Below are positions 1 through 8,100 of a stretch of DNA of 17,553 bases, in pieces. Origin of the DNA: JADFUS01 sp964600025 (GTDB taxonomy: Bacteria > Bacteroidota > Bacteroidia > Bacteroidales > Rikenellaceae). The position numbers and the translations under genes are program-made. Under the pieces are notes generated by a model that saw only the letters and a program-made list of their open reading frames with translations, ran no database searches and was not told where the DNA came from. How positions within the stretch are numbered: the first letter of the stretch is position 1; each line of letters starts with the position of its first letter. The DNA lies in the NCBI GenBank assembly GCA_964600025.1, contig CAZRHJ010000043.1, positions 1-17,553 on the forward strand, written 5' to 3'.

Positions 1-647
1 ATCTCTATATCTCCTTTAATAGGAAAGTCGTAAATATATTTATAAATAAAAAACTTATTATTTTTTATGTTTTTACATATTAGAGTATCTAAAACTGGTG
101 TAGTTTCCTTTTCTCTTAATCTGTTATATGAGTGATTTAAAGAATCTTTTGTTTCTTTTCTTAAATATGTTTCTCTATCGAGCAGAAAATTATACCTATC
201 GCCAGTTAGTTCAATCGCTCCTAAATAATAACTTGTATCTTTTGTCATTATTTTGGGTCTAATCTTTGTGTTGATATTTCTATTTTGAATGCCAACTGGA
301 CAAGATACATTGAACTTCATTCGGATTTTACCATTTCTCTCGGCTAAACTTCTTGATTTTGATCTTACAACAATTTCATCTACTGCTAAAAACATTGACA
401 AATTTCCATCTTCGTCATACTCGTATGCGGTGTACAAATCCTTAAAAGTCTTTTTTACAGTATCTTTTTTTATTAATTTCTTTATTGCTTGAATTTTCTT
501 CAAACTGTCTTTTTTAGAAACATCTTCTTTGATGTTAATATCTTTCTGACTAATTCTAACGTTTCGATCTTTTTTCAAAAGAGGTTTAGTTATGGTACAA
601 GCCGTAAATAATAGTAAGAATATGATAAAGGGTAATATTTTTTTCAT
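1..647 (-). CDS. Putative lipoprotein, 3' end beyond the window; unknown family
   Basis: I read this gene directly from the minus strand. The ATG at 645-647 abuts the TAA stop of the upstream DUF3575-type gene with no gap, and the frame stays open to the window edge (215 codons visible). The N-terminus MKKILPFIIFLLLFTAC is a lipoprotein signal peptide with lipobox Cys17, so the product is probably anchored in the outer membrane. Residues about 25-70 are a lysine-rich linker. From about residue 88 there is a beta-strand-rich stretch (DEIVVRSKSRSLAERNGKIR and onward) that recalls Bacteroidales fimbria-linked proteins such as the DUF3868 group, but I cannot confirm that match. Its position at the end of a fimbrillin/DUF4906/DUF3575 cluster suggests a role in the same surface structure. 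That role is inferred from context, and no enzymatic motif is visible. Confidence 0.75.
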   Translation of the reverse strand, partial: MKKILPFIIFLLLFTACTITKPLLKKDRNVRISQKDINIKEDVSKKDSLKKIQAIKKLIKKDTVKKTFKDLYTAYEYDEDGNLSMFLAVDEIVVRSKSRSLAERNGKIRMKFNVSCPVGIQNRNINTKIRPKIMTKDTSYYLGAIELTGDRYNFLLDRETYLRKETKDSLNHSYNRLREKETTPVLDTLICKNIKNNKFFIYKYIYDFPIKGDIE

Positions 648-1175
648 TTAAAAAAGGATTTGTAATTTAACATCAAGTTTACTTGGCAATAACATCAACT
701 TATCTGTATGATAAGTGTATTGATCTTCCTGATCAGTGATTACTGTTTTGTATTTTTTGTATTTAACTTTATATAAGCCAAGACCAGATGCTATTGTTAA
801 GTTTATTTTCTTACTAATTGGGATAGTGTAACCAATCCCAAGACCAGCTCCATTCAACCACCCCTTTTGAGTGTTTTTAGACTTATTGCTAAAATTAAAA
901 TACGAGTGTGTACTGCCACAAAAAACAAACCATTTGTAGAATGGAGTAATTAAATAGTAATTAACCGAAAACTGCAAACTTGTATTATTCATTACTTTAA
1001 TTGGATTATAAAAACAAGTAGCCTCAATAGTTATATTCTTATTTAGCTTAATTTCTCCACCTACGTTTATTGTTGCAGTCGCTAATCCTGCAATATTAGA
1101 ATGGACTGAGTATTTTTGTGCATTTGCTTTTGCAATACAAAAAAATAAAATTAATATTATTAATATTTTCCTCAT
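648..1175 (-). CDS. DUF3575-type outer-membrane barrel protein of the fimbrial cluster
   Basis: The protein has 175 residues. A signal peptide (MRKILIILILFFCIAKANAQ) is cut near residue 20. The mature part has alternating hydrophobic strands, and residues about 36-60 (INVGGEIKLNKNITIEATCF, then YNPIKV) match the usual DUF3575 pattern of a glycine-bearing strand, 'N..l...', then 'YNP'. The region GWLNGAGLGIGYTIPISKK continues that pattern, and the chain ends in an aromatic residue (LQILF) as outer-membrane barrels do. DUF3575 proteins often sit beside fimbrillin-type genes in Bacteroidales. They are proposed, not proven, to be outer-membrane parts of such systems. The start overlaps the stop of the upstream DUF4906-type gene in a TAATG junction, which suggests coupled translation. 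A generic small barrel is the alternative. Confidence 0.68.
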   Translation of the reverse strand: MRKILIILILFFCIAKANAQKYSVHSNIAGLATATINVGGEIKLNKNITIEATCFYNPIKVMNNTSLQFSVNYYLITPFYKWFVFCGSTHSYFNFSNKSKNTQKGWLNGAGLGIGYTIPISKKINLTIASGLGLYKVKYKKYKTVITDQEDQYTYHTDKLMLLPSKLDVKLQILF

Positions 1176-3181
1176 TATAGAGTTACGTATTTAGGTAATT
1201 GTTTGTCTGTTATATCGTACGAATAGTTATTTGATGAGTACATATTTCCGCCATAGGGTGCCATAAATAAATTGATTTCTCCCTCTGGATTGCCAGGGGT
1301 TGACCCTGAACGTCTATTTATTACGCTAACACCTCCTTTGAATTTAAATGTTAGAGAATTACTTTTATCTTCAAATGCTGATATAAAAAATCCACTGTTT
1401 TTAGTTTCGTTATTGTAGTTATCTACATCTAATTTTGAATAATTAGACACTGCTAATTTCCCTGGACTAATGAAAGCATATTCATTTGTAATTTGAGCAT
1501 CAAACGAAAATGGAACATCTAATGGCTGAAAGTTTGTTGAATTTAAACTAAATGAATGATTTAGTTCTTGATATTGTATATACGGTATATCAATTAAATC
1601 TTCTGGTTTCTCAACATTATATGTTAATCTTTCTTTAAGATTATGATTTAATTTTAATTTCAATTCTTGGATTTCTCCTAAGTTTATTTCATAATCTATT
1701 GATTGATTATTTTCGTCTGAAATTGTAAAAACAATAATTAGTACAGAGTTAGAAGTTGGAACGTGTGGGTAGAAAGTAAAATCTAATTTTTCATTATTTC
1801 CTACTTGTATTTTGGTCGTTGCAGCTAATTCGGGATAGGGTTTTGTTAATGATTGAATCATTTTGCCCTTAACTGCTATATCTTCAACAAAATTTCCTTT
1901 TATAGAATATGAAACATCAAACTTGCCATTATAATCTTTTTCACTAATAATAAGAGAAAATCTATTCGGTTGATGAACATTATTAATTATTTTTAAATCT
2001 TTTACTTCCACATTTATATTATTAGATAGAAATTGTGTTCTAAGATTTTTTCTATAAAAATAATGCTTTTTGTCTTTAATTTCTATGTTAAAATCAACGT
2101 AGCCTTGCGTTGCCTGGCTGTAACTCAACAAGTGCTTTACTCCTAAATTCATAGGATATTCTGTATATGGTAGAATTTCAATACCATCAAGCATTAAATT
2201 ACCAGCAGAAGCACTTGCCTTTGTATATTTAAACGTTAAATCATTGTTATATGCGTTCTCTATATTGACCTCTAAATTAGATGTTGCAGTTTCTTTTGCA
2301 ATATATTTATCATTAAAGTCGGAAATGTTCGCACCAACAATCTCTAAACGAGTATCTATCGTATTAGTCCCTTTTATGTTTACATATAGCTTTAAAGGGG
2401 TATTCCTCTCTATATTGTAATCATTGATTAAATCCTTACCAGGATAGATGTAAATGTAAAATTTACGGTTGCCTTCATACGCAGTTATGCGGAAATAAGT
2501 TGCTAAACTTGGACTTGTTGTAGGGTTCTTTCCAATCTCCTCAGATACGCTTGATTTTCCTTGCATATTTTCAAACAAATAGTATGTTTGTTCGTGTGTT
2601 GTAGTCGAAGATGTATATATAGCAGGAGTATCTATTAATTCAGACCTCTCAGTTATCTTATTGGGTTTAAACAAAAAACAACTTTTAGCAGACGAAAATA
2701 ATTCTACTAATTCTAATTTTATATTTGTTTTTTCTTCGACAGATAATACTAAGTCAATTTTAGTATGTAATCTTGTTAATTTAAAATCAAATGAAGTTGA
2801 GTTCTCTGATATATTAATTTGTCCCTGGTAGCTATAAAGACTTTTTTCCGTTTTAAGATTTTGCAACTCGGAGATTGTTAGTTTGCCTAAGTTGCTACCA
2901 TTATTACCAATGATGTAAACATCATATTCTCCAATCATTAATTTTTCTTGCACAATTAGAGAACTGGTTGAATAGACGTGATAACTTAATCCTATCTTTT
3001 TATTAAAAAGATAGAAATTTATGTCAGTAAGGTTAGTGCTTTTCTCATTATTTAAGTATATTTTTTCAGCATTTTGAATCTCACAAACAAATTCTATTTG
3101 ATTTTGTTCGTGAACCTTTATCTCTTGCGAACAAGAGATAAACAAAAATACTATTAAAAATATTATGTTTTTAATTTTCAT
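1175..3181 (-). CDS. DUF4906-type fimbrillin-like lipoprotein with TraQ-like modules
   Basis: The protein has 668 residues with a lipoprotein signal peptide (Cys17, context FISC-SQE). Residues about 25-285 look like a fimbrillin-type fold of the DUF4906 group. The marker YYLFENMQG is at about 200-208, followed by a segment (YFRITAYEG, KFYIYIYPG, then 'NIERNTPLKLYVNIKG') that corresponds to the usual 'FY-LG-N...dfNv.RN..Y.l.i.I.g' end of pilin-like proteins. Residues about 300-400 and 403-500 are Ig-like. The second (RFSLIISEKDYNGKFDVSYS) closely resembles the repeat modules in the 1399-residue lipoprotein upstream in the same transcription unit. The C-terminal 150 residues are unassigned. It may be a pilus tip or anchor subunit, or a separate adhesin; the surface location is well supported, the exact job is inference. 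Confidence 0.7.
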   Translation of the reverse strand: MKIKNIIFLIVFLFISCSQEIKVHEQNQIEFVCEIQNAEKIYLNNEKSTNLTDINFYLFNKKIGLSYHVYSTSSLIVQEKLMIGEYDVYIIGNNGSNLGKLTISELQNLKTEKSLYSYQGQINISENSTSFDFKLTRLHTKIDLVLSVEEKTNIKLELVELFSSAKSCFLFKPNKITERSELIDTPAIYTSSTTTHEQTYYLFENMQGKSSVSEEIGKNPTTSPSLATYFRITAYEGNRKFYIYIYPGKDLINDYNIERNTPLKLYVNIKGTNTIDTRLEIVGANISDFNDKYIAKETATSNLEVNIENAYNNDLTFKYTKASASAGNLMLDGIEILPYTEYPMNLGVKHLLSYSQATQGYVDFNIEIKDKKHYFYRKNLRTQFLSNNINVEVKDLKIINNVHQPNRFSLIISEKDYNGKFDVSYSIKGNFVEDIAVKGKMIQSLTKPYPELAATTKIQVGNNEKLDFTFYPHVPTSNSVLIIVFTISDENNQSIDYEINLGEIQELKLKLNHNLKERLTYNVEKPEDLIDIPYIQYQELNHSFSLNSTNFQPLDVPFSFDAQITNEYAFISPGKLAVSNYSKLDVDNYNNETKNSGFFISAFEDKSNSLTFKFKGGVSVINRRSGSTPGNPEGEINLFMAPYGGNMYSSNNYSYDITDKQLPKYVTL

Positions 3182-3200
3182 AAAATCATTTTTTAATTAC

Positions 3201-3219
3201 ACCTAAGAAAAGATTAGGT
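3201..3219 (-). other. Short hairpin in the gap before the DUF4906-type gene
   Basis: ACCTAA (3201-3206) and TTAGGT (3214-3219) form a 6-bp stem with a 7-nt loop, 20 nt upstream of the ATG at 3181, in the 53-nt gap after the fimbrillin stop. No U-rich tail follows on the minus strand, so it is not a normal terminator. It may be an mRNA processing or stability element between two pilin-like genes, or chance in AT-rich DNA. Confidence 0.22.
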
Positions 3220-3234
3220 ATAATATGTCTAATA

Positions 3235-4212
3235 TTAGTTGCCAACGTTTGTTGTTAAAGTTACAGGGGTATTCCAATTTTTAACCTCAAAAGAAGAATT
3301 TGCATCTTTTTCGCCAACAAGTCCATCTATGTGAATTAGTAGCCTATAATACCCGTTTCTAACTATTTGGTCTGATTTTGTTAGTTTATAGATAACATTC
3401 ACCTGGTCGTGTGTTGTTGCAAAGTTGTTATCTTCGTCATAAGTAGCATTGATATTGTATGTTAAACCACTTACATTCTCATAAATGTAAAATAGATTTT
3501 GGAATGTGGTATTTGATTTATTAGATGGTTGGGTTAATGTTAGGTTTTTTGCTACTGAACCTGAACCAGTACTAATAACAGAAATACTATTAGATAATTG
3601 AGCTAAATTAATAGAATTAATTCGTAAAGTTCCTTTGTAACGTGTTGCAAACTCAGCAGTAGTTGTCGCTTGAATTGCTAATTTACTTACTAATCTTGTA
3701 ACAGATAATTCTACTTTATTTTCAACATCATTTGTGATTTTAATTTTTTTAAATCCACTCATTGTGAATCCTTGTGTACGTGCAGAACTACTTGTTACCA
3801 CATTAAATTCTCCATTATATTGAGTTAATTGTCCTTCCATAGCAGAGAATAATTCAGCTTTTGTATTTATGTTTTCTGCATCTATATTATTCAGAATTAA
3901 ATACATTTCTATTTCGTCGGAATTATTTATCTGAGGTAATGGTAAATTGAATTTCTTATTTTGTAACTCTGATAAAGTTAGCTTTCTTTTTAAATACATC
4001 TCGTTGTCTTTTAGAATAAAGATTACGCCTGAATTTAAATTTAACTCCCAGCTTTCAGCAATATCTGAGTTTTCAAAAAATCCTTTCGTGTTGTTAGACG
4101 ATATTAATTGAATAATTAACTCCTTTTCTTTTTGAGGAAATGTTTCTTTTTGACAGCTTTGTGCCACAAAAATAGATGCTATTAAAATAGCAATAGTTAA
4201 AAGTTTGTGCAT
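3235..4212 (-). CDS. FimA/Mfa-type fimbrillin (type V pilin-like lipoprotein)
   Basis: The protein has 325 residues with a lipoprotein signal (MHKLLTIAILIASIFVAQSC, Cys20). Markers of the type V fimbrillin fold appear in order: a leading hydrophobic strand (ELIIQLIS, 31-38), GFTMSG (148-153), the VTRLVSKLAI strand (171-180), FYIYEN (241-246), IVRNGYYRLLIHIDG (283-297) and FEVKNWNTP (308-316) near the C-terminus. In known type V pili (FimA, Mfa1) the lipidated precursor reaches the surface and is cut by an Arg-specific protease, after which strands are exchanged between subunits. Here the first arginine of the mature chain is only at residue 76, so the classical Arg cut near residue 46 is absent; Lys28, Lys30 and Lys43 remain possible sites. 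It is the likeliest major shaft subunit in the cluster. Family confidence is good; pilus formation is inferred. Confidence 0.78.
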   Translation of the reverse strand: MHKLLTIAILIASIFVAQSCQKETFPQKEKELIIQLISSNNTKGFFENSDIAESWELNLNSGVIFILKDNEMYLKRKLTLSELQNKKFNLPLPQINNSDEIEMYLILNNIDAENINTKAELFSAMEGQLTQYNGEFNVVTSSSARTQGFTMSGFKKIKITNDVENKVELSVTRLVSKLAIQATTTAEFATRYKGTLRINSINLAQLSNSISVISTGSGSVAKNLTLTQPSNKSNTTFQNLFYIYENVSGLTYNINATYDEDNNFATTHDQVNVIYKLTKSDQIVRNGYYRLLIHIDGLVGEKDANSSFEVKNWNTPVTLTTNVGN

Positions 4213-4273
4213 TTTTTTTAATTGGTTTAAATGAAATGATTGTGATTGTTTTTCTTTGGGGAAATAAAATGAA

Positions 4274-4300
4274 ATACACGCAAATTAACTTAGCGTGTAT
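4274..4300 (-). terminator. Hairpin after the HU gene, partial terminator or attenuator
   Basis: ATACACGC (4274-4281) and GCGTGTAT (4293-4300) form a perfect 8-bp stem with an 11-nt loop, starting 21 nt past the HU stop codon. On the minus strand the stem is followed by the mixed tail TTTCATTTTATTT, weaker than a normal U-tract. I find no TAnnTTTG promoter between it and the fimbrillin start, so transcripts must read through for the fimbrial genes to be made from this unit. It may therefore tune the ratio of HU mRNA to fimbrial mRNA, or protect a 3' end. Confidence 0.45.
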
Positions 4301-4321
4301 CTTATTTGTATATTTAAGCTG

Positions 4322-4594
4322 TTATTTCACAGCTTTGCTAAATTTTTTGCCAGGTTTAAATTTTGGTAATTTTTTTGCTGGTACATTTATTGGTTGTTTC
4401 GTTAGAGGATTAACTCCATTTCTTGCAGCTCTTTCTACTACGGAGAAAGTTCCAAAGCCTACTAAGGCAATTTTCTCGCCTTTTTGTAATTCCTCTTTTG
4501 TAACTTGAATGACAGCTTCAAGTGCTTTTTTTGCGTTTTCTTTTGAGATGCTTGCCTTTTGGCTTAGTGCATCAATTAATTCTGATTTATTCAT
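4322..4594 (-). CDS. HU-family DNA-binding protein
   Basis: The protein has 90 residues, the usual HU/IHF subunit length. The N-terminal helical dimerisation part begins MNKSELIDALSQKASISKEN. It is followed by the family signature GFGTFSVVERAARNGVNP (about 47-64) and the beta-arm with its intercalating Asn-Pro, then the C-terminal IPAKKLPKF-like segment (here INVPAKKLPKFKPGKKF, 69-85). HU proteins bend and compact DNA and assist site-specific recombination, replication and transcription. This copy lies 18 nt after traO and upstream of the fimbrillin, inside a surface-protein transcription unit, which is an odd place for an ordinary chromosomal HU gene. It is therefore probably a copy carried by the element. 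It might help integrase or relaxosome complexes, or act on local promoters; neither is shown by the sequence. Confidence 0.95.
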   Translation of the reverse strand: MNKSELIDALSQKASISKENAKKALEAVIQVTKEELQKGEKIALVGFGTFSVVERAARNGVNPLTKQPINVPAKKLPKFKPGKKFSKAVK

Positions 4595-4612
4595 AGTTTT
4601 TTTAAAAATTGG

Positions 4613-5155
4613 TTAAAGATATATTTTAATTCCAAGTGTTGTGTAAACACGAACCTTTGACATTTCTAAAAAGTCCCAACGGACGTCTGGTGTTAAAAGT
4701 AAACTAACTTTTTTTGAAACTCCAAACTCAAATTGAGGTTGAAATGACAATCCTGTCCCGATTGTTTTTGTATCTAATTGTAGATCCTCGCCGTAAAGGT
4801 AGTAGTTCACATATATACCAGAGTAGATATTAAACATAAACCATTTTTTAGTAGCTATGTTATGGCCATATCCTAATGTCGCTGATAATGTGTTTTGAGG
4901 GATATACGTTGTTTCTGTTCCATATTTATTTTTTAGGTGGTCTTGTGCAAAGTCAAGATCTAAAAAAAGGTTTCCATTATTCCCAAAAAAATAATCTACT
5001 GTCAATCCTCCAACTATATTAGTGAAATGATTTGAGGTAGGGTTTAAACCGACCTTTCCAGTTAGTGCTACTCTTTTTGCAATGCGTTTTTGAGCAAATG
5101 TTTGTGTGCTTAAACACACAAACATTGTTATTAAGATTATTATTATTTTTTTCAT
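4613..5155 (-). CDS. traO: TraO-like conjugal transfer outer-membrane protein
   Basis: The protein has 180 residues with a cleavable signal peptide (MKKIIIILITMFVCLSTQTF, then AQK). The mature chain is a small beta-barrel. Features that recall Bacteroides TraO are the NIVGGLTVDYFFGN region, a 'lgYGHNI..KKWFMFNIYSGI' strand pair, IGTGLSFQPQFEFGVSKKVS, LLLTPDVRWDF and a final strand LGIKIYL with a hydrophobic C-terminal residue. TraO is the outer-membrane component encoded just after traN in canonical Bacteroides transfer operons. Here it lies after two giant lipoprotein genes instead, 6 nt downstream of the second. The alternative is an unrelated small barrel of the same fold. The transfer-gene context raises the TraO reading above that. 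Confidence 0.62.
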   Translation of the reverse strand: MKKIIIILITMFVCLSTQTFAQKRIAKRVALTGKVGLNPTSNHFTNIVGGLTVDYFFGNNGNLFLDLDFAQDHLKNKYGTETTYIPQNTLSATLGYGHNIATKKWFMFNIYSGIYVNYYLYGEDLQLDTKTIGTGLSFQPQFEFGVSKKVSLLLTPDVRWDFLEMSKVRVYTTLGIKIYL

Positions 5156-5161
5156 TTTTTA

Positions 5162-8100
5162 TTATTTTACAAGTACTGGATAACCATTAACTGGCGAAGC
5201 TGAAATAATATAAAAATTCTTTCTGCCAACATAGCCTAATCCACAATTTTCCCAAACTGTATTGTTTGTTATATTTAGATTTTTGCGAGCATTATTATTT
5301 AGAGTGATAGTTGTGTTTACTGCTCTATTACTATGCACAACAGAGTAAATCGTTTTAAATTGTGTAGATCTTTTGCCAGCACATATATCACACTCGTAAG
5401 TATCTACATCTTCTTCTGAACTACCAGGTTTAGGATCTCCACAATTAGATTGCGAGTGTTGGTATGGCATAACAGTTTGTCGCATTTCGATTACAACTGC
5501 TTGTAATTGTAAAATAGGGACAATAGTCATATTTTCAGTCATTGTGATAGAGCTTGATGTTGTTGTAACTCCGTTTACTCTCCACCCAATAACTTTAAAA
5601 TGTTGAGCATATTTGTCATTCCCTCCGTTGTACGACAAATTCAAAGTTTCACCCACCTTATAGCCTGCTGGTGCAGAATAAGAAATACCATTTTTAATTT
5701 TTGTTGATAGTCCTTGTTCGAATTTTGAATCAACATTTGATAATGTTAGGCCATCTTGAAGCTCAGGATTATTCTTATTGATATTAGCTTTTATGTAAGA
5801 TGTTCTTAGCTCTATTGAAGTGTTATCTTTAATTAGCACAGAGTAATTAGAAGAATTAGCAGCATAAGAATTATTTACATACCAACCATCAAGCTGAGTA
5901 TTACTTGCTACGTTAGCAGCAAGGTTTACAGTTGTCCCGTGTTCAACTGTAATTTCACCAGTGAAAGGTTTAACGCCAGAGCCATAGTTGATAGTTGGAT
6001 TTTGCGAACCTTTTGCGTTATTAATAACTAATGATACAGTATATGTTTTCTTAGCTACAATGGCTTTATAAGTTGTATTTTTAGTTATTTTCGTATTAAG
6101 CGGATTTTCGCTTGTTGTCTGCCCATTAAACTCCCAATGCAAGAATTTATAGCCTTCGGCAGGCTGACAATAAAGTGAAATAGCTTGATTGTACGTATAT
6201 TCTCCTAATCCACTAATACTTCCTGCGTTGTAAGAAACATCACCACTTGCAACAACTTTAATTAATCTAAATTTAGCCTCTAAATTAATATTAGTTTCAC
6301 CTATTGTTGAAGTGTAAGGGTTTGCGGTAGATATTTGTGTTGAACCCGAATACCAACCAACAAATTCATAATTAGTAGCTGCATTAGCTGTTAGAGTAAA
6401 CGTATGGCCATACTCATATTTGCCTGCACCCTCTACTGTTCCGCTCGATGCTGGTGTAACATTCGCATAAACATTAAAACTCTTTTTCTCAAACTTCGCA
6501 GTATATTCCTCTGCATTTGCTGGTACGGTAACTGTAATAGTTCTATTGTCATTAACTAAATTACCATTTTTAAACCAGCCAATAAAGTTGTATCCACTTT
6601 TTGGAGTTGCAACAAGTTCACAAGTACTATTGAACTCATAACTTCCAGTTCCTGACGTTTCTCCACCTAAAATTGGTGATGCAATAGCTGATATTTGGTA
6701 TTTATTTTTAATTGTTTTAGCCGTTAAAAATATATCATTTTCAGCTGGTAAAAGATAACTTAATTCTTTGTCTGTTTCGCCGTTTTTGATTTTAGTTGAT
6801 TCGTTGTAAAGACCTTCAACACTGTAACCTGTAATAGGTTTTATGGTGATTGTGTTTAATGAGCCTTTCACAAATGTTCCTAATCCTTCTATTGTTGCAG
6901 TTCCTTGTGGCTCAACAGCACCGTTCACTACAACTGGTACGTTATACACTACCTCATAAATTGTTGGAGTTGTATCTCCCTCTGCATAAATATTGAATTG
7001 TAGCTTGTGTTCACCTGTATGAGCTGGTGTATAGCTAAACTCAAAATTAGTTTCTTTTGCGATAGATATTTCTCGATTAGAAGTAATCTTTTGTGTTCCA
7101 AACATCACTTCCCCAGCTCCAACATATTGGAAAAATCTAACCTTGAAATCTCGTGCTAAATACGAATCCTTAACAATTTTCAAAAAGAAACTATTCTTTT
7201 TGTTTGTTGTGATATTTGGATTTACTCCTTGTGTTTCAACTTTGATAGGAGTATCAATACAATTTAGTGATAATGATTTAGATGTTTTTGTTCCGTAACT
7301 ATCGGTAATTTCTAATGTAAATTCGTTTTTACCTGCAACAGATGGAATGTAATTATATTCAATCTCCTTATTTGCAATAATGTTAAATTTGTTGTTGTGA
7401 GAAATATTATCTTGTGTTGGTGTAGAGAATTTGCCACTGCCGTTTACCTGCACAAATTTACACTCAAAATCTCCCTCATAATTCTCTTTTACAATCTTCA
7501 TTTTAAAAGTAGAGCGATTATTGATAATTGCATTTTCGCTCCAACCGCTAATCTCTGCATTAATTGCAGTATTCTCAGCAACTAATTTAATTATTTTAGT
7601 TGTTGTTTGATTGTTAGTATCTGTAATAATCAAATGGAACTCGTGTTCACCAGCTAATAGTGGTCGATACTTATAATTAATATTAGATTTGTTAATTATA
7701 TCAAATTTTGCATTATTAGATATGTTAGCTTGTGTTGGTGTAGAGAACTTGCCACTGCCGTTCACTTGCACAAATTGGCAAGTAAATTTGCCATCATAGC
7801 TATCTTCACTTACAGTCATACTAAACGAAACATCTCCATTCACTGGTACGCTCAATGTAGGTATTCCACCAACCTCTGCATTCATCACAGAAGAACTAAT
7901 CGAAACAATCTGTTCGTTAGTAGTAGTCTTATATGCTTTACCGTTTGTTGTAGAATACATTAAATTTACATTGAATGTATGTTCTTTCTTTTCAGCACTT
8001 TTTGCATAAAAAGTGTAATCTGTATTAAGAGCAATTATTTGCTCTGATGTGATTTTCTCTTCTCTGTTATTAAAAATCTCAATTTCTGTTAAGTCTGAAA

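Noticed and set aside
3221..3237. TAATAT...ATATTA inverted repeat at the fimbrillin stop codon
   Set aside because: It is only A/T pairs in AT-rich DNA, with a 5-nt loop and no U-tract; it is too likely by chance to report as a terminator.
4094..4279. Minus-strand open frame of 61 codons upstream of the fimbrillin
   Set aside because: It overlaps the fimbrillin signal peptide region in another frame and would remove a clear lipoprotein N-terminus. It also spans the hairpin at 4274-4300.
4236..4508. Plus-strand open frame of 90 codons opposite HU
   Set aside because: It is antisense to the well-supported HU gene, and its composition reflects the complementary strand.
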